This document shows, one piece after another, positions 44,254-52,796 of a stretch of 64,000 nucleotides of DNA. Positions within the stretch are counted from its first letter, which is position 1. Each line of letters opens with the position of its first letter. Source of the stretch: Clostridiales bacterium (GTDB lineage Bacteria > Bacillota > Clostridia > Christensenellales > Pumilibacteraceae); contig JAFLVC010000006.1 of NCBI GenBank assembly GCA_022508505.1, positions 62,001-126,000 on the forward strand. The letters run 5' to 3'. Under the pieces are notes generated by a model that was given only the letters and a program-made list of their open reading frames with translations, was not told where the DNA came from and did not search any database. Made by a program: the position numbers and the translations under genes.

Positions 44254-47200
44254 ATGAAGAAAATAGCAAAGGCATCGCTCATAGCCGCCGCGGCGTTCGC
44301 GTTCGGATGCGCGGCCGCTGCGTGCGACGACGGCACCACTCCGGGCAAGAAGCCTCCCGCACAGGAATATGCCCATACCGTGACGTTCACCTCGAACGAC
44401 GCGGTTCCCGGCGACGGTCCCACGTCGATTGGCGTAAAGAATTCGGGCGACGAGATCAAGCTTCCCGACAACACGTTCACCAAGGCGGGCTGGGAGTTCT
44501 ACAAGTGGAAGGACACCGCCGCAGGCACCTACCACGCCGAAAAGGAAACGATCAAGGTCACGAAGGATCTCGAGTACTTGGCGGTGTTCTACAGGGAATA
44601 CGCCTATCAGATCGAGGCCGCGAACCAGCCCGATATTTACGTGTGTGACGACAACGTCGTGTTCGTAAGCGAGCTCGGCGGCGACACGTCGTACACCTAC
44701 GAGCTCGAGGCCGACGGCATAGCCAAGGTCACGGTTGCCGCGGGCGTTTACGGCTATTACAAGATAAACGACGCCGACAATACCTATATCGACGCGGACG
44801 TTCTGCGCAGCGAAGGCCCGTTCTCCACGTACGACAAGGCGGCGACGCTTTCGTTCGACGGCTTTGGCAAGGCGACGATCGGCAGCCATACAGGCAGCTA
44901 TACATACGACCGCACCACGCACGCCGTCTCCAACCTCACGTTCGAAGGCACCACCTCGAACACGCTCGCAGTCGCCTACGAGGGCGGCAAGCACACCGTC
45001 AGCGGCGCAGTCACGTTCGCTAACGGCGACAGCTATTCGTTCGACGAGGAGCAGGGCGGACCGCAGCTCGAAGGCACCTACACGTACGAGGGCTACTATG
45101 ATTCGGTAGGCAATAAGTACTCGAAGTTCGAAGTCGATTTCGACACGCTGAAGGTTACATATTACTACAAGCGGCTTACGAATGACTTGTCCGACGAGAC
45201 CAATCTGGTAAGGGAAAATACCAACTTCCCCGAAGGCTACGATAAGGAAGAGTACACGTACTACTATGTCGAGCTTGTCGGCGACGTCACGTTCGGACTG
45301 CTGATCAAAAACGACGGCTCGGAGCTCCTATTCTGCGACGCACATGACGAGTATCTCGCCACATTCCATAAAGTAGTCAACCCTACCGTTTCCGTCACCG
45401 TATCGTTCAAGCTGCCCGAGGGCGCGACGGCGAGCGGCGCGCTCGAGTCTAAGACCGTCGATGCCGGCACCGAGATAGACCTTCCCACCAACGTTTCCAA
45501 GTCCGGTTGGACTCTCTTCGGCTGGAAGGACGCGGACGACAAGTATTACACCGACGGCAAGTACACGGCGACACGCACCGTCATTCTTACCGCGGTGTTC
45601 AAAAAGACGTACAGCTATGCCGAGGACTCCTGGTACTACGGCGATATCGACATACTCGATGACGAAAGCGTTTATGACTATTACGCGAGCGACGATCCCA
45701 TACCGTACACCGTAATCGACGGAGTGATTTGCTATGAAAGCAACGGCATTATCATCGGAATACGCCTCAACGATGACGGAACGTATAACGTCGCCGATGA
45801 ATTGTGGGGCTATTCGTTTACCGCAGACGACGAAGAAACGACGATCGTATTCGACGGCTTCGGCAAGGTCACGCTCGGCTCGCATGTGGGCACTTATGTA
45901 GTCGATATTACGCCTTCCGGCTGGTATGACATTATAAACGGCGCAACGGTTACGTTTGCCGACGCTACGAGTAACGAGCTCGAGATCGAGTATACGGACG
46001 ACGATGTGTTTGTCATAAGCGGCTCTATAACTTTCGCTGACGGCACGTACACGTTTAACAACGCTGCACCCGAGCCTGAGTTCGACTTTACGGTCACGTT
46101 TGTCGGTCCCGACGAAGGCGCGACGGGAACTGCGCCTGATCCGATGGGTGCAAACGCCGGCGGCAAGGTCACGCTTCCCGACAACCCGTTCACCAAGGAC
46201 GGCTGGACGTTCTACAAGTGGAGACAGATGGACCTTGACCCGTCGACGAATTCCAGCGCATATCGCGTACCGGGCGGCACCTCGAACGCAATAAACAAAG
46301 ATACCACCTATAAAGCCGTATTCCAAAAGGTTTATAAACTTACAGGGCTCTATCCCGGAAACCTCATTTTGCTTGACGACGGCTATCTCATTGATACGGA
46401 CGGCTATTTTGCAAGCTATACGCGTGTCGGCGATATTGTAACAGACCAGTACGGATATAAGTACAAGGTTAACGACGCTACCATGACCGCAGTTGAAGAT
46501 GACGGTATGTCGTTTTATCCTGCCGAGTCCAATGAAGGCCCTCAGATTACGTTTAACGGCTTCGGAGTAGCTACTATCAACGGTCATACCGGAACGTACG
46601 TTTTCGATTTCGATAGCTATACGATAACGAGTATCGAGTTTGAAGGCGAAACCGAAAACACGCTGAAGTTTAACTACACCACACCGACAGGCAAGCTTTC
46701 TTTCGGCGACAGCGAGAAATACACGTTCGGCGATGTTAAGGACGACGATGATCAAGCCGAATGGGTAGAGTACACGGGCGATGTCGAGCTCGAAGATTAT
46801 CCTGCGGTCGGAAGCATTGTGTGGGTTAAAATCGACGTGAACGGTGTGGATTCCGCCGTCACATATAAGGTTGCCGGCGCCCCCAATACCGTTTATACCG
46901 CAACGGCGAAGCCCGAGTATAACGATGGGAATAAGCTCTGCTACTCTCTCTTGGATTTCGGACCGAATGCCGTATCTGCCCCGCGCATACTTTTGGAGAT
47001 AAGCGCGGACAAGAGCAAACTGAATATCTACTCGTCGCGCGACAGTTCGTTGTTAGGCTCGCTTACCAAGGGCGGCGCAATAGAAGAGCCCGATCCCGAG
47101 GTCGGCAAACTCCCTGTGAAGTTTGAGGGCACCTACGTCGGTAAGTCGGTGGCGGACGGAGATTCCGAGGTCGTCATCGACGGAACCGGTACAATAACGT

Positions 47201-48072
47201 ATGTCAAGCTCGACGGCGAGGTAAAGACTGCGATTGAGGTCGTGGAATGCAATATTAACTACGGCGAATATAGCATCACGCTTAAACTCGACGGCACTAC
47301 GTTTACAATGACTGCGACCGACGGCGATCTCATTGAGGCAATATCGCTAGTAAGTTCGTACCCTTCAAGAGTTTATATCGATCTTATCCGTAAGGTAGAA
47401 AAAGTCGAAATAGGCGAGAAGTTCTACGGTACATACAAGTCTGATGCGGACGGCGGTTCCGAGGTTGTCATTGGCGCAAACGGCGTAACCACTTTCAAGA
47501 TTAAGGGCACGACGTATACGAGTATCAAGGTTTTGGAATATGACGACGAGGAGCCGTATATCGAGATTGAGGCCGACGGCGTCAGCTTTACGATAGGCGT
47601 GACAGACAGCCAGGAAAATCCTGTTCAAGAAATCACTGTAATGTGTTATAGCCCGATGATATACGTTTCGATAGCCCGCGACGAGTCCGGCGGCGAGACG
47701 CCTGCCGATGCCAAATTAGCTGATTTTGCAAACATAGAGTTTGGATTCAGTTCTTTGAGCGAAGCGGAAGCAGCGTCGGGCGTTGTTGCTACATCTGATT
47801 CAGCCAAAATTTTCAAAGTGTCTTTCAAATGGTCGGGATCTGAGTTTACGATTTCGCACTATAGAAATGCAAATGCGATGTTGTCAACGACATCTGCGAG
47901 AGAAGATAATTACGGCAATACTATCACGGATCAAAACTATGCCGGGTTGGCCATAAGCTTTAAATACGGCGGCAAAACAATTAGCTTGCATTTTAAAGTC
48001 ATCGACGGAAAGAAAGCTGTTACGGTTTACCTGGAAGGAGTAGAGACAGCAACTTGGTACGAGATAGCATAA
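44254..48072 (+). CDS. Very large B-repeat lipoprotein
   Basis: This 1,272-residue protein begins MKKIAKASLIAAAAFAFGC then AAAAC, near-identical to the signal of the 41549 gene. Three B-repeat modules start near residues 40, 378 and 609 (GWEFYKWKD, GWTLFGWKD, GWTFYKWRQ). Each is followed by a beta-module with the FDGFGKATIGSHTGSY-type signature (about 200, 532 and 766). Two further 100-residue repeats begin near 956 (FEGTYVGKSVADG) and 1056 (FYGTYKSDADGG). It is probably surface-anchored and ligand-binding. An AGGAGG box at about 44241-44247 fixes the start. Confidence 0.85.
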   Translation: MKKIAKASLIAAAAFAFGCAAAACDDGTTPGKKPPAQEYAHTVTFTSNDAVPGDGPTSIGVKNSGDEIKLPDNTFTKAGWEFYKWKDTAAGTYHAEKETIKVTKDLEYLAVFYREYAYQIEAANQPDIYVCDDNVVFVSELGGDTSYTYELEADGIAKVTVAAGVYGYYKINDADNTYIDADVLRSEGPFSTYDKAATLSFDGFGKATIGSHTGSYTYDRTTHAVSNLTFEGTTSNTLAVAYEGGKHTVSGAVTFANGDSYSFDEEQGGPQLEGTYTYEGYYDSVGNKYSKFEVDFDTLKVTYYYKRLTNDLSDETNLVRENTNFPEGYDKEEYTYYYVELVGDVTFGLLIKNDGSELLFCDAHDEYLATFHKVVNPTVSVTVSFKLPEGATASGALESKTVDAGTEIDLPTNVSKSGWTLFGWKDADDKYYTDGKYTATRTVILTAVFKKTYSYAEDSWYYGDIDILDDESVYDYYASDDPIPYTVIDGVICYESNGIIIGIRLNDDGTYNVADELWGYSFTADDEETTIVFDGFGKVTLGSHVGTYVVDITPSGWYDIINGATVTFADATSNELEIEYTDDDVFVISGSITFADGTYTFNNAAPEPEFDFTVTFVGPDEGATGTAPDPMGANAGGKVTLPDNPFTKDGWTFYKWRQMDLDPSTNSSAYRVPGGTSNAINKDTTYKAVFQKVYKLTGLYPGNLILLDDGYLIDTDGYFASYTRVGDIVTDQYGYKYKVNDATMTAVEDDGMSFYPAESNEGPQITFNGFGVATINGHTGTYVFDFDSYTITSIEFEGETENTLKFNYTTPTGKLSFGDSEKYTFGDVKDDDDQAEWVEYTGDVELEDYPAVGSIVWVKIDVNGVDSAVTYKVAGAPNTVYTATAKPEYNDGNKLCYSLLDFGPNAVSAPRILLEISADKSKLNIYSSRDSSLLGSLTKGGAIEEPDPEVGKLPVKFEGTYVGKSVADGDSEVVIDGTGTITYVKLDGEVKTAIEVVECNINYGEYSITLKLDGTTFTMTATDGDLIEAISLVSSYPSRVYIDLIRKVEKVEIGEKFYGTYKSDADGGSEVVIGANGVTTFKIKGTTYTSIKVLEYDDEEPYIEIEADGVSFTIGVTDSQENPVQEITVMCYSPMIYVSIARDESGGETPADAKLADFANIEFGFSSLSEAEAASGVVATSDSAKIFKVSFKWSGSEFTISHYRNANAMLSTTSAREDNYGNTITDQNYAGLAISFKYGGKTISLHFKVIDGKKAVTVYLEGVETATWYEIA

Positions 48073-48100
48073 TAAAATCCCAATCATACCAAAACACAAA

Positions 48101-48124
48101 AAGGACCGCTGCGGCGGTCCTTTT
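48101..48124 (+). terminator. Intrinsic terminator after the 44254 gene
   Basis: AAGGACCGC pairs with GCGGTCCTT around a TGCG loop, with TTTT. Confidence 0.88.
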
Positions 48125-48468
48125 GCTATGTAATAAGTAATAAAGTGATTGAAGTGCGGGATTGATATGCCCGCGCTTATTTATGCGGCTAACGCCTAGT
48201 TCCCCCCGCTGCGCGCTAACGCGCTTCGGTCGGGATGATGGGTAAACGTTTTGCTCATTTCGGAAAAGCGTGCCTACACCGCCACGGCGCGTCGGTTCGA
48301 AAACGACACGCTCTTTTCGGAAAGGCACGTCCTATCGTCCATCATCCAGAGCATCGTCGAGGGATATAGGCGCTCCGCGCCGCACTCTTTTAATCTCGAC
48401 CTAAATTATTCACTATTCATTCTTATTTCTTATATATTCATTTAGCCGCATAGCGGCGCAAAAAACAC

Positions 48469-48497
48469 TTGACATTGGGAAGTGTTTAATGTATAAT
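48469..48497 (+). promoter_or_regulatory. Consensus promoter of rplM-rpsI
   Basis: TTGACA (48469-48474) and TATAAT (48492-48497) are perfect with 17-bp spacing. Confidence 0.85.
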
Positions 48498-48503
48498 ATT
48501 CAA

Positions 48504-48613
48504 TGCATTGCGGAAAAGCGGTTGTGCCCGCCCCGGCTCAAAGCGCGCCGCAAGAGATCGCACGGCGTGAAACGCGCGATCCAACCGACAAAATTTTTAC
48601 GAGGTTGTTTTCG
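48504..48613 (+). promoter_or_regulatory. rplM 5' leader, candidate autoregulatory RNA
   Basis: About 110 nt separate the promoter from the rplM ATG. The leader is GC-rich and contains a GATCGC/GCGATC hairpin (48556-48561 with 48576-48581). Bacillota commonly have a structured L13 leader used in feedback control, but I cannot confirm a match to that family by eye. Confidence 0.4.
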
Positions 48614-49087
48614 ATGAAAACATTGATGGCAAAAAAGATTGATTCCCGCACTGCCGACTACAAGATCGGCGATAAGGAATACAAGCGCAGCTGGTACGTG
48701 GTCGACGCCGCGGGCGTTCCGCTCGGCAGACTCGCAAGCCAAGTCGCTATGGTTCTCAAGGGCAAGAGAAAGCCCGAGTACACGCCCAACGCCGACGTCG
48801 GCGATTTCGTTATCGTTATCAACACCGACAAGGTCGTTCTGACGGGCAACAAGCCGACCAAAAAGCTTCGCACTTACTACACCGGCTATATCGGCGGGCT
48901 CAAGCAGGAAAAGTATTCCAAGTTCCTGCTCGAAAATTCGGACAAGGCTGTCGTCAAAGCGGTCAAGGGCATGCTTCCCAAGAACTCGCTCGGCAGACAG
49001 ATGATTAAAAAGCTCAAGGTGTTCAAGACCGCCGAGCACAACCACGAGGCACAAAAACCTCAACCGCTCAATATAGAAAAGAGGTAA
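48614..49087 (+). CDS. rplM: 50S ribosomal protein L13
   Basis: This is uL13, an early-assembly large-subunit protein. The 157-residue product shows [66 protein letters not shown] and the C-terminal [21 protein letters not shown]. The ATG at 48614 lies 8 bp after GAGGT. The longer frame from 48503 runs through the leader and is rejected. It forms an operon with rpsI. Confidence 0.97.
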   Translation: MKTLMAKKIDSRTADYKIGDKEYKRSWYVVDAAGVPLGRLASQVAMVLKGKRKPEYTPNADVGDFVIVINTDKVVLTGNKPTKKLRTYYTGYIGGLKQEKYSKFLLENSDKAVVKAVKGMLPKNSLGRQMIKKLKVFKTAEHNHEAQKPQPLNIEKR

Positions 49088-49091
49088 TATC

Positions 49092-49505
49092 ATGGCTACC
49101 AAATCGACTAAGAAAAAGCTTCAATATTGGGGCACCGGCCGCCGCAAAAAGGCTGTCGCGCGCGTTCGCGTCCTGCCCGGCGGAAGCGGCACTATCACGG
49201 TCAACAAGCGCACGCTCGACGAGTATTTCCCGCTCGATACGCTCAAGCTCATCGTCAATCAGCCGTTCGCGGAAACCGATACCGCAGGCAAGTTTGACGT
49301 AGTGGTCAACGTCAGAGGCGGCGGCTACACCGGTCAGGCCGGCGCTATCCGTCACGGCATCTCCCGCGCGCTCTGCAACGTCGACGAGACCTACCGCCCC
49401 GCGCTCAAAAAGGCGGGCTTCCTCACGCGCGACCCGAGAATGAAGGAGCGCAAAAAGTACGGCCTCAAAAAGGCGCGCAAGGCTTCGCAGTTCTCCAAGC
49501 GCTAA
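49092..49505 (+). CDS. rpsI: 30S ribosomal protein S9
   Basis: This 137-residue protein is uS9, whose C-terminal tail touches P-site t[22 protein letters not shown] near the start, [21 protein letters not shown] in the middle and the terminal [11 protein letters not shown] are canonical. It starts 4 bp after rplM. Confidence 0.98.
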   Translation: MATKSTKKKLQYWGTGRRKKAVARVRVLPGGSGTITVNKRTLDEYFPLDTLKLIVNQPFAETDTAGKFDVVVNVRGGGYTGQAGAIRHGISRALCNVDETYRPALKKAGFLTRDPRMKERKKYGLKKARKASQFSKR

Positions 49506-49508
49506 GGC

Positions 49509-50540
49509 ATGGCGGATTCCTCGCAGGACAAGCGGCTTGAATCGGGCGCACTGCTCGACGACAATGGCGAGCTCATCGAGAGCGGTTATGCGTTCTCGCA
49601 GGTCAAGACCTACGACCGCGCCGCTGTCCGGCGCAAGCGTTTGCGCATAAAGGAATGGGACTACTACTATTTCGGCGACGACAAGCGCGGCGTTGCGCTC
49701 ACCGTCGCCGATAATTCGTACATGTCGCTCGGATCCGTGTCCGTTCTCGACTTCGAGCACCTGACGTATATCACCAAGAGCAAGATCGGGCTGTTCCCTA
49801 AAGGTAAGCTCAATATGCCCAAGGCTTGCGAAAGCGGCGACGTCCTTTTCGATAAGGGCGGGGTGAAGATAGAGTTTACAAACGGGGGCGGCGAGAGAAA
49901 GCTCGAGGCGACGTACAAGAAGTTCGACGGCAAACAGGACTTTTGGTGCGAGATCGTGCTCGAGCCGTACGTCGGCGACAACATCACGACGGCAACGCCG
50001 TTTAATAAGCGGCGGCAGTTCTATTACAACACCAAGATAAACTGTCTCAAGGGTCACGGCACAGTCCGTGTCGGCGACGACCGCCATGAGTTTGTCGGCG
50101 GTAGTGGCGTGCTCGATTGGGGCAGGGGCGTGTGGCCGTACAAGAACGTGTGGTATTGGTCGAGCCTGTCGACCGAGGTGAACGGCATTCCGTTCGGACT
50201 CAACCTCGGCTACGGCTTCGGTAATCCGACCGCCACGGAAAACACAGTGTTCTACGGCGGCAAGGCGCACAAGCTGAACAATGTAAAGTTCGATATTCCG
50301 TTTACGCTCGGCGCGATAGACTACCTCAAACCGTGGAAGATCGAGGACGACGAGGGAAGACTGCAGCTCACTTTCTATCCCGTCATTGACAGAAAGGACA
50401 AGATGAACGTCGGGCTGCTGTCGACAGATCAGCATCAGGTTTTCGGCAAGTTCTACGGCAAAGCGACGCTCGACGACGGCACGATAGTGACGGTTACCGA
50501 CAAGATAGGATTCGCGGAACACGTCAGGAATAAATGGTAA
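49509..50540 (+). CDS. DUF2804 family protein
   Basis: This 343-residue protein matches DUF2804, a family of unknown function. Recognisable segments are KEWDYYYFGDDKRGVALTVADNSYMSLGSVSVLDF, the central GSGVLDWGRGVWPYKNVWYWSSLS and GIPFGLNLGYGFGNPTATENTVFYGGKAHKL, and a C-terminal ALDDGTIVTVTDKIGFAEHVRNKW-like end. It has no signal peptide. It starts 3 bp after the rpsI stop with only a weak ribosome binding site, so its translation is probably coupled to rpsI. Linkage to a ribosomal operon is likely incidental. Confidence 0.85.
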   Translation: MADSSQDKRLESGALLDDNGELIESGYAFSQVKTYDRAAVRRKRLRIKEWDYYYFGDDKRGVALTVADNSYMSLGSVSVLDFEHLTYITKSKIGLFPKGKLNMPKACESGDVLFDKGGVKIEFTNGGGERKLEATYKKFDGKQDFWCEIVLEPYVGDNITTATPFNKRRQFYYNTKINCLKGHGTVRVGDDRHEFVGGSGVLDWGRGVWPYKNVWYWSSLSTEVNGIPFGLNLGYGFGNPTATENTVFYGGKAHKLNNVKFDIPFTLGAIDYLKPWKIEDDEGRLQLTFYPVIDRKDKMNVGLLSTDQHQVFGKFYGKATLDDGTIVTVTDKIGFAEHVRNKW

Positions 50541-50601
50541 TACTGCGGCGAAAGCCGCGAGAAAAACAAAAGAATATGCCCGACATAAGTCGGGCGAGTA
50601 C

Positions 50602-50691
50602 GGAGAGATGGCTGAGCGGCTGAAGGCACACGCTTGGAAAGCGTGCATACTGTAACAGGTATCGCGGGTTCGAACCCCGCTCTCTCCGCCA
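50602..50691 (+). tRNA. tRNA-Ser (anticodon GGA)
   Basis: The 90-base gene has a 7-bp acceptor stem (GGAGAGA / TCTCTCC), an anticodon stem CACGC/GCGTG with loop TTGGAAA (anticodon GGA at 50636-50638), a long variable arm and a GGTTCGAACCCC T-arm. The CCA end is encoded (50689-50691). It reads UCC and UCU serine codons. Its 3' 58 bases are the left attachment site of the adjoining prophage, and integration leaves the gene intact. Confidence 0.95.
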
Positions 50692-50692
50692 A
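50634..50692 (+). repeat. Left attachment site (attL core) of the prophage
   Basis: This 59-bp sequence, from the anticodon loop to one base past CCA of tRNA-Ser, is repeated exactly at 59552-59610. It is the target-site core used by the integrase gene just downstream. Confidence 0.93.
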
Positions 50693-50700
50693 AGACCGAA

Positions 50701-50736
50701 AAACGGTGTTTTGTGACCACAAAGCGCCGTTTTTTT
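50701..50736. terminator. Bidirectional terminator-like hairpin at the left prophage end
   Basis: AAACGG and CCGTTT arms enclose a TTTTGT..ACAAAG inner stem. T runs occur on both strands (TTTTTTT on plus; TTTTT on minus). It can end tRNA transcription rightward and, in the circular form, integrase transcription leftward. Confidence 0.65.
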
Positions 50737-50763
50737 GCACTTCATGACCACTTGAACGGAAAA

Positions 50764-50776
50764 GTATGCACGCTTA
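50764..50776. repeat. Inverted 13-bp copy of the attachment core
   Basis: AGTATGCACGCTT is the exact reverse complement of AAGCGTGCATACT at 50639-50651 within the attachment core. It lies just beyond the integrase stop. It could be a second integrase core- or arm-type binding site. Confidence 0.5.
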
Positions 50777-50784
50777 ATTTAGTT

Positions 50785-51702
50785 TTACGTACCGATTTTC
50801 GACGGATTATAACCGTCGAGCTTTTCGAGCTCCTTTCGCTCGAATTCCGTTGTAACATGACTGTAAAAGTTCGCCGTCGTGCCGTAGTTGCTATGCCCGA
50901 GCCATTTCTGAACCGTCTTCATGGAAACCCCGGCTTCTAAGCAGCGCGTGCCGAATGTGTGCCGCAAGTCCTTGAGCGTGAACGAGAAGTTCAACCGTGC
51001 CACGATATCACTTAAATGTCGCATTGCCATTTGATACGAAGTAGGGAAGAGTCGCGCGCGATCCTTCGGCAGCTCGTCCAATAATGCTCGTAGCTTCTTA
51101 GATATAGGCAAGAGCCTGTCCGAGCGCACCGTCTTTGTGCCGGGAATACGCAAGTATTCCTCGCCGACATTATCCCAGGTCATACTCAACGGTTCCGATG
51201 GGCGAGCTCCGGTCAACAGGTAAAACCGGAAAAGCGCGTAATCCTCATCATTGGCAGCTTCCGCCAAAAACGCAGCTTCTTCCGCAGCAGTCAGCGAACG
51301 CCCACTATAATACTTGTGCGACACTCCGGCGACAGCGGCCACCGGGTTACTATCTATATGCCCGCACCGAACAGCTTCCCGGAACGCCTGATTATACACC
51401 TGCCGCACCACTTGTCGCATACGCTCCGAAGAAACGGCATTAAGCGCCGATTGTATGTCCGAAGGCTTATACTGATTAAGCGGTCGATCGCGAATATTCG
51501 GCTTAACGTGCTTTGCTATGACATGGGATAAGTCGTAACCACCGTCGCGCAACTTCGGCGCCCGATAGACAGTAAACCACTCGTCAAGCCAGGCATGCAA
51601 TGTTACCGAACAATCCGAAGGAGCGGAAGACAAAATTGTCAACCGCTCCGAGATTTTATCGAGCTTGTCCGATATTGTAAGTAGCACGTCGAGGATATCC
51701 AC
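50785..51702 (-). CDS. Prophage tyrosine integrase
   Basis: This 305-residue site-specific recombinase would move the element in and out of tRNA-Ser. A charged helix (residues 1-25) and SAM-like DNA-binding domain (about 35-125) precede the catalytic domain. The catalytic residues seen are Arg167 (LTGARPSEPL), Lys190, Arg247 (LKDLRHTFGTR), His270 (WLGHSN) and the nucleophile Tyr280 (NFYSHV). The first His of the usual HxxR box is Lys244. It lies at the end of a leftward operon, next to the left att site, 1 bp after the upstream gene. Confidence 0.93.
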   Translation of the reverse strand: MDILDVLLTISDKLDKISERLTILSSAPSDCSVTLHAWLDEWFTVYRAPKLRDGGYDLSHVIAKHVKPNIRDRPLNQYKPSDIQSALNAVSSERMRQVVRQVYNQAFREAVRCGHIDSNPVAAVAGVSHKYYSGRSLTAAEEAAFLAEAANDEDYALFRFYLLTGARPSEPLSMTWDNVGEEYLRIPGTKTVRSDRLLPISKKLRALLDELPKDRARLFPTSYQMAMRHLSDIVARLNFSFTLKDLRHTFGTRCLEAGVSMKTVQKWLGHSNYGTTANFYSHVTTEFERKELEKLDGYNPSKIGT

Positions 51703-51703
51703 G

Positions 51704-52207
51704 CTATACGTTAAGCCCGAGTTGGTGCTTCTTGTTCGCCAGCTCCACAGCCTTTACGACGATTGCTTTGTCCGACGCCGTTTCAAAGCGCAGCGGAGCG
51801 GCAAAGTCGCCCTCGATCTCGTCGCGAACGTAAGCGTAATAGGACACGGTGGACGCGCTACGGCCGGTTGCAAAATCCCTGCGTTTCGTTATCCGAACCG
51901 CAAAATCGACGGTATCGTTTTGCCCGAACACCATGTCAAGCAACGCATAAGCGCTTACGTCGGCGAACCGATCTTCCGTTTTCCCGGGCCGAACTCGTAC
52001 TTGCATAGCGACGCCGCGCAGCGTGCAATTAAAGAAGTAATCGCTGTACTTCTTGCCGCCCTTGTTGGTTGTCTTGCGCGTTACCGTAACGTCGGGTATG
52101 ACCGTATACAAACTGCGCACTTCTTCGTTGTCTTCGTTGAGTACAACATCATCTTCGTTGACTACTTCGTTCTCAACTACTTCTTTTGCCTTCTTTACTT
52201 CTTCCAT
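51704..52207 (-). CDS. Prophage protein, 167 residues, possible ssDNA-binding protein
   Basis: I do not recognise this protein with certainty. It has an acidic N-terminal 30 residues followed by a beta-rich domain (LYTVIPDVTVTRKTTNKGGKKYSDYFFNCTLRGVAMQVRV, given as a region at residues 32-72) and no membrane segment. Its place in the leftward early operon, its size and its beta-rich fold are compatible with a single-stranded DNA-binding protein such as filamentous phages need, but no motif proves it. An AAGGAG box precedes the ATG. The integrase begins 1 bp after its stop. Confidence 0.65.
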   Translation of the reverse strand: MEEVKKAKEVVENEVVNEDDVVLNEDNEEVRSLYTVIPDVTVTRKTTNKGGKKYSDYFFNCTLRGVAMQVRVRPGKTEDRFADVSAYALLDMVFGQNDTVDFAVRITKRRDFATGRSASTVSYYAYVRDEIEGDFAAPLRFETASDKAIVVKAVELANKKHQLGLNV

Positions 52208-52366
52208 GACCGTAATCTCCTTTTTGGTCTAAATATTTGCTTCCGGGAAACCCCGGGGAAAGCCGTCCGCGCTCGCAGCGATCCGCCAAGAAAGCTTTGA
52301 GCGCGAGCATGGGAGTAATGCCCGTGCTGCCATTGCGGCAGCCGAATGCCATTTTTACAAAGAGCT

Positions 52367-52669
52367 TTACTTGCTCTTTTTCGCCGCCGCTTTGCTCTTT
52401 TTATACTCCTCGCGCTCTTTGCGCTTACGAGCTTTGTATGCGGCGCGCTCGGCGGCAGTCGCGTTCTTGTACGCCGTAATTCTTGCGCTCTCGTTAAGAG
52501 CATCACGTTGACCTCTTGCATAAGCTCGCTGCTCGGCCGCACTGAACTTACTATCCTTTTTAACAGGCTTTTCACCGTTAGCGACCTGCGTGTAATGCTT
52601 ACGCTTCTCTTTCAGACTAAATCTGGGCACTTGTTTCTTTCCTTTCCCCTTGAGCCTGGGGGCGAGCAA
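52367..52669 (-). CDS. Prophage small basic protein, 100 residues
   Basis: This 100-residue protein is very rich in Lys, Ala and Arg (for example RARGQRDALNESARI is close to its middle, and it ends KSKAAAKKSK). It looks helical and DNA-binding, with no hydrophobic segment. A GGGAAAGGAA-type ribosome binding site precedes the start. A 159-bp gap to the next gene contains a CCGGG..CCCGG hairpin (about 52253-52266). No homologue is recognised. Confidence 0.6.
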   Translation of the reverse strand: MLAPRLKGKGKKQVPRFSLKEKRKHYTQVANGEKPVKKDSKFSAAEQRAYARGQRDALNESARITAYKNATAAERAAYKARKRKEREEYKKSKAAAKKSK

Positions 52670-52676
52670 TTATTAC

Positions 52677-52796
52677 TTATTCGTATAGATCACACGGCTC
52701 TTCACACGGAGCCCTAAAGTCCCTATCCGGCATATCGAAAGGGAAATCACAACGCTCATTCTCTGCGTCATAAAATACACACATGAAACAACTCAT
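52677..52796 (-). CDS. Prophage Cys-rich mini-protein, 39 residues
   Basis: The frame encodes a 39-residue acidic protein (begins MSCFMCVFYDAENERC, ends CEEPCDLYE) with five cysteines arranged CxxC, C and CxxxC, suggesting metal binding. Its ATG overlaps the TGA of the upstream 88-residue gene (ATGA), typical of coupled genes, and the next gene starts 7 bp after its stop. No homologue is recognised. Confidence rests on this packing. Confidence 0.5.
   Translation of the reverse strand: MSCFMCVFYDAENERCDFPFDMPDRDFRAPCEEPCDLYE

Larger units (their letters stand above)
48073..48613 (+). other. Intergenic region with terminators, repeats and the rplM leader
   Basis: After the terminator at 48101-48124 lie a GCGCGGG-type hairpin without a clean T-tract (48152-48180), a diverged dispersed repeat region (about 48195-48400, including GGGATGATGG and a reverse-oriented CCATCATCC) and an AT-rich stretch. 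The rplM promoter and leader follow. No gene is seen. Confidence 0.55.

Noticed and set aside
52195-52575. 126-codon minus-strand ORF in the prophage early operon
   Set aside because: It overlaps the 100-residue gene in another frame; the latter has the better ribosome binding site and packing.
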